Positions 6,528 through 12,151 of a stretch of 12,151 nt of DNA are shown here, in pieces. The position numbers were made by a program, and so were the translations under genes. The stretch comes from Eudoraea sp. (GTDB taxonomy: Bacteria > Bacteroidota > Bacteroidia > Flavobacteriales > Flavobacteriaceae): NCBI GenBank assembly GCA_013041785.1, contig JABDRK010000222.1, positions 1-12,151 on the forward strand. The letters are read 5' to 3'. Under the pieces are notes generated by a model. It saw only the letters and a program-made list of their open reading frames with translations, had not been told where the DNA came from and ran no database searches. Each line of letters opens with the position of its first letter. Positions within the stretch are counted from its first letter, which is position 1.

Positions 6528-8516
6528 ATGGCAAAAGAAAATAAAACCCCACAGAAAAAACCGAGATTCAGCGCATGGTGGATCTATGGCCTTATCGCCA
6601 TATTACTCATTGGCTTCCAGTTTTTTGGGGGCGATGGGCTTTCATCAACCAAAAAGACGACTACCTCGGAATTGCAGGAATACCTGAGGAATGGTGATAT
6701 CCAAAAGATTGTCATCATTACCAATATGGATGAGGCCAAAGTCTATCTGACGGAAGAAGCCTTACAAAAGGACGTGCACAAAGACGTTGCTGAAAAACCG
6801 CTCTTCCCAACTACAGGTGCCATTCCACAATACGTACTGGATTATGGAGACCTGCAGCTTTTCCAGAGCGATATTTCAGAAATCAAGAAAGAGAATAGTC
6901 TGGATACCATCGTAGAATTCGACAAGGAATCCAATGTATTCATGGAATTGTTGTTTACGATCTTACCGTTTGTACTAATCATTGGGATCTGGATCTATCT
7001 GATGAGAAGGATGTCTGGTGGTGCCGGTGGCGGTGCCGGAGGGCAGATCTTTAATATTGGTAAATCCAAAGCTAAGCTGTTTGATGAAAAGACGGATACC
7101 CGTACTTCATTTCAGGATGTAGCCGGACTGGAAGGGGCCAAGGAAGAGGTTGAAGAGATCGTCGAATTTCTGAAAAACCCGGATAAGTATACTTCTTTGG
7201 GAGGAAAGATTCCCAAAGGGGCCCTGTTGGTTGGACCTCCCGGGACAGGAAAGACCCTATTGGCCAAGGCTGTTGCTGGTGAAGCAAAGGTTCCTTTTTT
7301 CTCCTTGTCAGGTTCGGATTTTGTAGAAATGTTTGTAGGAGTTGGAGCCTCAAGGGTTAGAGACCTTTTCAAACAGGCTAAGGATAAATCCCCTTCAATC
7401 ATTTTTATCGATGAGATCGATGCCATTGGGCGCGCCAGAGGTAAAAATAACTTTACCGGATCAAATGACGAACGTGAAAATACCCTGAATCAACTGCTCA
7501 CAGAAATGGATGGTTTTGGCACCAATACCAATGTTATTGTGCTGGCGGCTACCAACCGTGCTGATGTGCTGGATAAGGCCCTGATGCGAGCCGGAAGGTT
7601 CGATCGTCAGATCTATGTGGATTTACCTGATATCAGGGAAAGAAAGGAAATATTTGAGGTACACCTCAGACCCATCAAAACTGCGGAAACCCTGGACCTC
7701 GATTTCCTGGCCCGGCAAACCCCGGGATTCTCAGGAGCAGATATAGCCAATGTATGTAACGAAGCCGCACTCATTGCAGCCAGGAAAGAGAAAAAAGCGG
7801 TGGGCAAACAAGACTTCCTGGATGCCGTTGACCGTATTGTAGGTGGACTGGAAAAGAAGAACAAAATCATTACCCCTGAGGAAAAACGCACCATCGCCTA
7901 TCACGAAGCTGGCCATGCTACGGTAAGCTGGATGCTGGAACATGCGGCTCCTTTGGTTAAGGTTACCATCGTTCCAAGGGGTCAATCCCTGGGCTCCGCC
8001 TGGTACTTACCGGAAGAGCGTTTGATCGTTCGTCCGGAACAGATGAAAGATGATATGTGCGCTACCCTGGGAGGCCGTGCCGCAGAGAAAGTCATCTTTG
8101 ACAAGATATCGACAGGGGCCTTAAGCGACCTTGAAAAGATAACAAAACAAGCCCGGGCAATGGTCACTATTTATGGAATGAATGACGAGATTGGAAACCT
8201 GACTTACTACGATTCTTCCGGACAGAATGAATATGGTTTTACTAAACCCTACAGTGAAGAAACCGCCCAGAAGATAGACCAGGAAATCTCTGCGATTATA
8301 GAAGAACAATACCAGCGGGCTCTGGCAGTTCTGGAAGAGCATAAGGACAAACTCACTGAACTTGCAGAGCGATTATTGGAAAAAGAAGTTATCTTTAAGG
8401 AGGATTTAGAAAAGATATTCGGTAGGAGACCTCACGAAAAGCATTTTGATCAGAAGGGACAGGAAATTCCTTCAGGAAGTCTTACTCCTGAGGAGTCTGC
8501 CGAAGAAAATAAATAA
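6528..8516 (+). CDS. ftsH: ATP-dependent zinc metalloprotease FtsH
   Basis: FtsH is a membrane-anchored hexamer that unfolds and degrades membrane and short-lived cytoplasmic proteins. In 662 residues: a first membrane segment at about 17-36, a periplasmic domain, a second membrane segment at about 140-160, then a Gly-rich linker (two 12-bp repeat units at 7020-7043 encode part of it). The AAA+ domain has Walker A GPPGTGKT (236-243), Walker B IIFIDEID with Asp295 and Glu296, and arginine fingers Arg357 and Arg360 in RAGRFDR. The M41 protease domain has HEAGH (459-463), with His459 and His463 as zinc ligands, Glu460 as catalyst and probably Asp534 as third ligand. AAAGGA 8 bp before the ATG is a modest ribosome site. 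It appears intact. Targets in this organism are not known; E. coli FtsH controls lipopolysaccharide synthesis through LpxC, which makes its place beside lipid genes notable. Confidence 0.98.
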   Translation: MAKENKTPQKKPRFSAWWIYGLIAILLIGFQFFGGDGLSSTKKTTTSELQEYLRNGDIQKIVIITNMDEAKVYLTEEALQKDVHKDVAEKPLFPTTGAIPQYVLDYGDLQLFQSDISEIKKENSLDTIVEFDKESNVFMELLFTILPFVLIIGIWIYLMRRMSGGAGGGAGGQIFNIGKSKAKLFDEKTDTRTSFQDVAGLEGAKEEVEEIVEFLKNPDKYTSLGGKIPKGALLVGPPGTGKTLLAKAVAGEAKVPFFSLSGSDFVEMFVGVGASRVRDLFKQAKDKSPSIIFIDEIDAIGRARGKNNFTGSNDERENTLNQLLTEMDGFGTNTNVIVLAATNRADVLDKALMRAGRFDRQIYVDLPDIRERKEIFEVHLRPIKTAETLDLDFLARQTPGFSGADIANVCNEAALIAARKEKKAVGKQDFLDAVDRIVGGLEKKNKIITPEEKRTIAYHEAGHATVSWMLEHAAPLVKVTIVPRGQSLGSAWYLPEERLIVRPEQMKDDMCATLGGRAAEKVIFDKISTGALSDLEKITKQARAMVTIYGMNDEIGNLTYYDSSGQNEYGFTKPYSEETAQKIDQEISAIIEEQYQRALAVLEEHKDKLTELAERLLEKEVIFKEDLEKIFGRRPHEKHFDQKGQEIPSGSLTPEESAEENK

Positions 8517-8570
8517 GTTTCTGCTGCGTTTTTAATAGTATCGAGCGCAATGTGAAGCTACACAAAGCGA

Positions 8571-9182
8571 ATGGGTCTCTTGGACAAATTATTTGGAGGT
8601 GGCAAAAAAAAGGTTACCAAGGAAACCGCGGAAACCCGTGGGGTTCACATGCCCGACCTTCAGTTGCCCGGAGACGAAAAATTCACTATCCATTTCAAGA
8701 AGAACGGAGGTAAATTTTTGTACTGCGATTCCTTTGATGAAGTATCCAATGCCCTTAAAAATATCCTGGATGAAAATGGATGGCATGATCATCCTTTCTT
8801 TACCTTAAATCCACTCCTTGAAGAACGGTTTGCCAAGGAAAACCTCAAATTTACACATAAGGCAAAAGAAAGCGAGGTATTTTTCACTACCTGTGAACAC
8901 CTGGTGGCGCAGAATGGCTCCATCCTGGTTTCTTCGAATCAGTTAAAGGAAAAGAAGATCAACGAAGTTCCTGAAAACGTCATTGTATTTGCCACTACGA
9001 GTCAGCTTGTGGAATCCATCGGAGAGGGATTAAAAACCATTAAGCGAAAATATAAGGCAAGTATCCCCGGAAATATCACCACGATCAAACATTTCCAGGC
9101 TACGGAGGAAAATGAGGATGATTTTCTAACTTACGGGAGCAGCAACAAGCACTTGTACCTATTACTTTTGGAAGACCTTTAG
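8571..9182 (+). CDS. LUD-domain protein (LutC/YkgG-like)
   Basis: The 203-residue protein matches the general pattern of the LUD (formerly DUF162) family: a variable N-terminus (here a Lys/Gly-rich GGGKKK stretch after MGLLDKLF), then alternating strands and helices with FFTTCEHLVAQNGSIL (about 104-119) and an end of the form SSNKHLYLLLLEDL. LutC-type relatives serve in lactate oxidation with the iron-sulfur proteins LutA and LutB, but neither gene is near, so a lactate role is not supported. No membrane segment is seen. It lies 54 bp after ftsH and 1 bp before cdsA, so it is probably made with the phospholipid enzymes. I infer a role connected to that operon without knowing which. The 54-bp gap is the largest in the operon and shows no good promoter. 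Confidence 0.82.
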   Translation: MGLLDKLFGGGKKKVTKETAETRGVHMPDLQLPGDEKFTIHFKKNGGKFLYCDSFDEVSNALKNILDENGWHDHPFFTLNPLLEERFAKENLKFTHKAKESEVFFTTCEHLVAQNGSILVSSNQLKEKKINEVPENVIVFATTSQLVESIGEGLKTIKRKYKASIPGNITTIKHFQATEENEDDFLTYGSSNKHLYLLLLEDL

Positions 9183-9183
9183 T

Positions 9184-9987
9184 ATGAAAGAATTGCTAAG
9201 GAGACTCATAACAGGGGCATTATATGTCATCCTGTTACTATCTGCAATTTTCCTTAGTTCAGACGCTTTCGATTTTTTGTTTATGGTTTTCGGACTGGCC
9301 TGTCTATACGAATACAAACGGCTGGTACACCTCAGGGGGTACTATATTTTTATCGCTTATTTGGGGCTTTGGTGGGCCTATATTTACCTTATTCAGGACC
9401 ACATACTTATCTATATACTAATGTTGCTAACGCTCACCGTGAACATGGCGTTATTGGTTTATTTATTCTCGAAAAAACGCAGGCTTTATTTCAACTACCA
9501 AAAATTCATTACTGGCTTATTCTATATTGGCGGAGGTTGTATATTCCTAACCATGATCCCGTATAACGAGAAGGAATTTGCAAAATATCTGATCATGGGG
9601 ATATTTATTCTCATCTGGGTAAACGATTCCTTTGCCTATCTGGTGGGGAAGTCTATCGGCAGGAACAAGTTATATCCATCCATATCCCCGAAAAAAACAA
9701 TTGAAGGCACCCTTGGGGGGTTCGTATTTACCTTGTTGGCTGCCTATTTATTAGCAAAATATGAACCTATCCTCAGTTCTGAACAATGGTTAATCCTGGC
9801 AGCAGTGATCGTAATAACAGGAAGTATGGGAGATTTGCTTGAATCTAAACTCAAACGCCAGGCGGGTGTTAAGGATAGCGGTGCCATTCTTCCCGGCCAC
9901 GGGGGTATGCTAGACCGGCTGGATAGTCTTATATTTGCAGCACCATTTGCCTATTTAACGCTCAACATTTTTGCCTATGTTTCATAA
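9184..9987 (+). CDS. cdsA: Phosphatidate cytidylyltransferase (CDP-diglyceride synthase)
   Basis: CdsA turns phosphatidic acid and CTP into CDP-diacylglycerol, the branch point for bacterial phospholipids, in the inner membrane. The 267-residue protein is almost all hydrophobic helices (about eight). The complete family signature runs from Ser221 to Asp247: SKLKR, then Lys230-Asp231, PGHGG (237-241) and DRLD. An upstream conserved block has WVNDSFAYLVGK (145-156) and SPKKTIEG (168-175). It begins 1 bp after the LUD stop and overlaps psd by 11 bp, so translation of cdsA and psd is likely coupled. Confidence 0.97.
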   Translation: MKELLRRLITGALYVILLLSAIFLSSDAFDFLFMVFGLACLYEYKRLVHLRGYYIFIAYLGLWWAYIYLIQDHILIYILMLLTLTVNMALLVYLFSKKRRLYFNYQKFITGLFYIGGGCIFLTMIPYNEKEFAKYLIMGIFILIWVNDSFAYLVGKSIGRNKLYPSISPKKTIEGTLGGFVFTLLAAYLLAKYEPILSSEQWLILAAVIVITGSMGDLLESKLKRQAGVKDSGAILPGHGGMLDRLDSLIFAAPFAYLTLNIFAYVS

Positions 9988-10642
9988 GGAGGGACAACGG
10001 ATCATATTGACTACCTTCTTCATTACTGCCGTAATAATTATCCTTGCCAATTTTTACGTGGATCTCTTATGGCTTAAATACGCCCTTCAGATAGGGGCTT
10101 TAGTACTGCTCATCCTCATCCTTCAGTTTTTCAGAAACCCCAAGCGGATAGCAAAAAAGAATTTTGATGAAATCCTGGCACCGGTTGATGGAAAAGTCGT
10201 GATTATTCAGGAAGTGGAAGAAAAAGAGTATTTTAAAGACAAACGGATTCAGGTCTCCATATTCATGTCGCCGATTAATGTGCATGTTACCCGTTACGCC
10301 GCCAGCGGTGTAATTAAATACTCCAAATATCACCCGGGAAAATACCTGGTTGCCTGGCATCCTAAATCCAGTGAAAAAAACGAGCGCACTACGGTGGTGA
10401 TCAATACGCCTATGTTTGGGGATATTCTCTACCGGCAAATTGCCGGTGCGGTGGCACGTAGGATTGTGAATTATGCAGAAGTGGGTGAGAACGTACAGCA
10501 GGGTGAGGATGCTGGTTTTATCAAATTCGGTTCCCGTGTTGATCTCTTGTTACCCCTGGATAGTATAGTCACAGTTAAGATGAATCAGAAGGTAGTTGGG
10601 GCGAAAACCTGTATTGCTACATTAGGTGATGACGATGAGTAA
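9977..10642 (+). CDS. psd: Phosphatidylserine decarboxylase proenzyme, short type
   Basis: This enzyme decarboxylates phosphatidylserine to phosphatidylethanolamine. At 221 residues it belongs to the short group rather than the roughly 300-residue E. coli form. A hydrophobic hairpin (about 10-52) anchors it. Active-site blocks are APVDGKV (68-74, Asp71) and SPINVHVTRY (98-107, His103). Self-cleavage should occur between Gly185 and Ser186 in FIKFGSRVD, leaving a pyruvoyl group on the Ser186 chain; the usual LGST motif reads FGSR here. The ATG at 9977 is chosen over a TTG two codons earlier; it overlaps cdsA by 11 bp. ACBP overlaps its end. The phosphatidylserine synthase that supplies the substrate must be encoded elsewhere. 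Confidence 0.95.
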   Translation: MFHKEGQRIILTTFFITAVIIILANFYVDLLWLKYALQIGALVLLILILQFFRNPKRIAKKNFDEILAPVDGKVVIIQEVEEKEYFKDKRIQVSIFMSPINVHVTRYAASGVIKYSKYHPGKYLVAWHPKSSEKNERTTVVINTPMFGDILYRQIAGAVARRIVNYAEVGENVQQGEDAGFIKFGSRVDLLLPLDSIVTVKMNQKVVGAKTCIATLGDDDE

Positions 10643-10895
10643 TGACCCCCTATATGATGAGTTTCAGGAGGCTGTTGACTATATCAACAGCTATACGGAT
10701 CCGTTGCCTGCAGATTTCCTCTTAAAATTATATGCCTACTACAAAATTGCCAATAAGAACTACGATAACCCGGGTAGTAAAACGCCTTTGATCAATGCCT
10801 TCAAGGCTAATGCCCTGATACAGGCACAAAATTTAAATCGGCAAGAAGCCATGAAAAACTATGTGGCACTGGTTGAAGAACTGAAACGGAAATAG
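10635..10895 (+). CDS. Acyl-CoA-binding protein (ACBP family)
   Basis: The 86-residue protein aligns with the four-helix ACBP fold: helix 1 YDEFQEAVDYINS, helix 2 FLLKLYAYYKIAN, then NPG, and the last helix EAMKNYVALVEELKRK. Tyr33, Tyr36 and Lys37 (the YxxYK ligand motif), Lys57 and Tyr76 correspond to acyl-CoA contacts in animal ACBPs; the Trp beside that second Lys is absent. ACBPs hold long-chain acyl-CoA in the cytoplasm and deliver it to lipid synthesis. ATG codons at 10629 and 10635 are both possible and differ by two residues; I took 10635. The start overlaps psd by 8 bp, so it is the last gene of the phospholipid operon. It ends 3 bp before the opposing creatininase-family gene. Confidence 0.88.
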   Translation: MSNDPLYDEFQEAVDYINSYTDPLPADFLLKLYAYYKIANKNYDNPGSKTPLINAFKANALIQAQNLNRQEAMKNYVALVEELKRK

Positions 10896-10898
10896 GAT

Positions 10899-11672
10899 TT
10901 ATTGATACAGGTTATTCCTATCAGCCTTACAGAGCTCCAGCATAAACCCTCCTAATTTTTTTGTTATCGCTTCAAAATAGCGCGCTCCCTTTTCAGCTGT
11001 AGCGGCCTGCGGATTTCCCACGCCCGTATCTGCACTAATCTGAGACCATTTGCGTTCTGCCCATGCCCAGCCTTCTTTAAACGCTCCGATTCGATGTTCT
11101 TTTGCTGTACCCTCCCCCCAGGTATCCCGGGGCAACACCAATTCCGGTTTTAAATGCAACATTAAACTGGTTTCCAATTCATCGGCGTGGTCACCGGATT
11201 CCTGGAAAAACGTATCACGGTCAAGGGCATGAAACCAGTTGGAGAAACAAATCCACACTTCCGGGAATTTCAGACCCAGTTCCCGAACCAAAGGTTTGAA
11301 ATTATTACCCCCATGACTATTGAATATCAGGAGTTTTTTTATCCCCTGCCTATCCAAAGTGCTTATGATATCAGCAAGGATCACCAATTGTGTGGAGGGG
11401 TTTAGGTTAATGTCCAGATAAATATCAGATTGCCCCGTATTTACCCCAAAAGGGATGCCGGGCAAAACCACCAGTTTACCTCCGGCCTCCCAGGCATATC
11501 CTGCCGCTTCAGCAGCCAGGGATTCCCCTTCATAATTATCGGTTCCGTAAGGAAGGTGATAGTTGTGGGCTTCAGTAGCCCCCCAGGGTAAAACAGCCAG
11601 ATCATATCGGAATTCTTTTAGGTGCTGCCAGTTATTTTCTGATAATATGTACGGTCGGATTTCCTGTTTCAT
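10899..11672 (-). CDS. Creatininase-family metal-dependent amidohydrolase
   Basis: The 257 residues carry the creatininase-fold metal sites at the same positions as I recall for Pseudomonas creatininase: Glu34 and His36 in GATEAHNYHLP, Asp45 in GTDN, and His120 in FNSHGGN. A further family block, HADELETS (162-169), replaces the usual HAGExETS. The family uses two metal ions to open cyclic or linear amides; members include creatininase, the archaeal formamide hydrolase ArfB and the mycofactocin protein MftE, so the reaction here is open. The ATG at 11672 is preferred over an upstream in-frame start at 11741, which lies within the preceding gene. It follows the sterol desaturase-like gene by 10 bp, suggesting one transcript. 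Confidence 0.92.
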   Translation of the reverse strand: MKQEIRPYILSENNWQHLKEFRYDLAVLPWGATEAHNYHLPYGTDNYEGESLAAEAAGYAWEAGGKLVVLPGIPFGVNTGQSDIYLDINLNPSTQLVILADIISTLDRQGIKKLLIFNSHGGNNFKPLVRELGLKFPEVWICFSNWFHALDRDTFFQESGDHADELETSLMLHLKPELVLPRDTWGEGTAKEHRIGAFKEGWAWAERKWSQISADTGVGNPQAATAEKGARYFEAITKKLGGFMLELCKADRNNLYQ

Positions 11673-11682
11673 GATAACGGAT

Positions 11683-12151
11683 TTAAAGCGCTGTTTTGAG
11701 TACGGCAGGCCTGTCCACATAAGTAAAGTAAATAGCCCCAAGAATCGTAATTAGAAAATATACGCCCACCAAAAGGCTCCCCTGAGGCAAGAGGGTATCA
11801 ATCCCAAACCAGTCGCCGGTGGACCAGATCAGCCAAATACCCGCAATTCCGCGTATGGCCTCAATCCAAACAGCAGTCCCATTGCGATCCATCAGGGTGG
11901 TGTATCCATAAATACCAATAAATACGTAAGCGCCAAACAACAACAATCCATCAAATCCGATGTCACTGTAACTGTAAAACATAAACAGTAGTAAGATCAG
12001 TGTAAAAAGCATCTGAAATATGGCATAGGCCTTGAGCGCTGCGCTTGCCGGCGTTTGATAACGCTTAAAACGGTATACATCCTCGATAATGGTCCTGGGA
12101 TATTTTTCTGCTACATCAGCAGGTCGCCAGCCTGTGGGCATAAACCAGATC
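11683..12151 (-). CDS. C-terminal part of a sterol desaturase / alkylglycerol monooxygenase-like membrane protein
   Basis: The frame stays open through the right edge, so this is the 3' end of a longer gene; the residues before the first visible Met read I-W-F, continuing into MPTGWRPADVAEKYP. A Trp-Phe-x-x-Thr-Gly-Trp-Arg-Pro segment after the catalytic histidine region is characteristic of the sterol desaturase family proteins of Bacteroidota that resemble alkylglycerol monooxygenase. The visible rest holds four or five hydrophobic helices. The His-rich di-iron motifs that would prove the activity lie outside the window, so the family call depends on the short linker and on context. The creatininase-family gene follows by 10 bp. 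Confidence 0.75.
   Translation of the reverse strand, partial: IWFMPTGWRPADVAEKYPRTIIEDVYRFKRYQTPASAALKAYAIFQMLFTLILLLFMFYSYSDIGFDGLLLFGAYVFIGIYGYTTLMDRNGTAVWIEAIRGIAGIWLIWSTGDWFGIDTLLPQGSLLVGVYFLITILGAIYFTYVDRPAVLKTAL

Noticed and set aside
8517..8570. Gap between ftsH and the LUD gene searched for a promoter or terminator.
   Set aside because: No TAnnTTTG box on the plus strand and only a 4-bp TGCG/CGCA pairing; nothing supportable.
10892..10921. Inverted repeat ATAGGA/TCCTAT at the ACBP/creatininase junction as a terminator.
   Set aside because: Only 6 bp with an 18-base loop and no T run on either strand.
1..12151. Search for mobile elements, CRISPR arrays, defence, toxin-antitoxin or secretion genes.
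   Set aside because: No transposase, integrase, regularly spaced repeats, or tRNA-like attachment site was seen; all genes resemble core or common flavobacterial ones.

Overview
The window looks like chromosomal core DNA from a member of the Flavobacteriaceae (Bacteroidota). The evidence is the gene order NUDIX / pyrE / SRPBCC / birA / rsfS / ftsH / LUD / cdsA / psd / ACBP, the style of the proteins (PAS kinase with an SHNLRSH H-box, M14-family lipoprotein, sterol-desaturase-like protein ending in a membrane tail), the lack of strong Shine-Dalgarno sequences, and promoter boxes that fit the Bacteroidota consensus TAnnTTTG. The exact genus cannot be read from the sequence. I see no tRNA or rRNA gene, CRISPR array, insertion sequence, integrase or other sign of recent transfer. 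No stretch above 100 bp lacks a gene.

Layout. (1) 1-1834, plus strand: the 3' part of a PAS-PAS sensor histidine kinase, overlapping by 14 bp a single-domain response regulator. (2) 1898-3667, plus: an M14-type zinc peptidase with a lipoprotein signal. Its 3' end overlaps by 15 bp the end of a convergent NUDIX hydrolase (3653-4240, minus). (3) 4248-5289, plus: pyrE and a small SRPBCC-fold protein. pyrE starts only 7 bp from the divergent NUDIX start. (4) 5313-6047, minus: birA without the DNA-binding domain. (5) 6141-10895, plus: a probable six-gene operon, rsfS-ftsH-LUD-cdsA-psd-ACBP. (6) 10899-12151, minus: a creatininase-family amidohydrolase downstream of a sterol desaturase/alkylglycerol monooxygenase-like gene that runs off the right edge.

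How the genes fit together. The large operon joins ribosome silencing (RsfS) and membrane proteolysis (FtsH) to phospholipid synthesis: CdsA makes CDP-diacylglycerol, Psd makes phosphatidylethanolamine, and a small acyl-CoA-binding protein could buffer acyl-CoA. BirA, divergent from it, attaches biotin to acetyl-CoA carboxylase, the entry to fatty acid synthesis, so lipid metabolism is a common theme around 5.3-10.9 kb. The phosphatidylserine synthase expected between CdsA and Psd is not in the window. The kinase/regulator pair is separate.

I found no clearly new multi-gene system. The points most worth a second look are the two facing promoter boxes packed into the pyrE/NUDIX start region (predicting a leaderless or near-leaderless pyrE mRNA), a perfect 10-bp inverted repeat inside the end of the peptidase gene that may end the opposing NUDIX transcript, and the unexplained LUD and ACBP proteins in a phospholipid operon.
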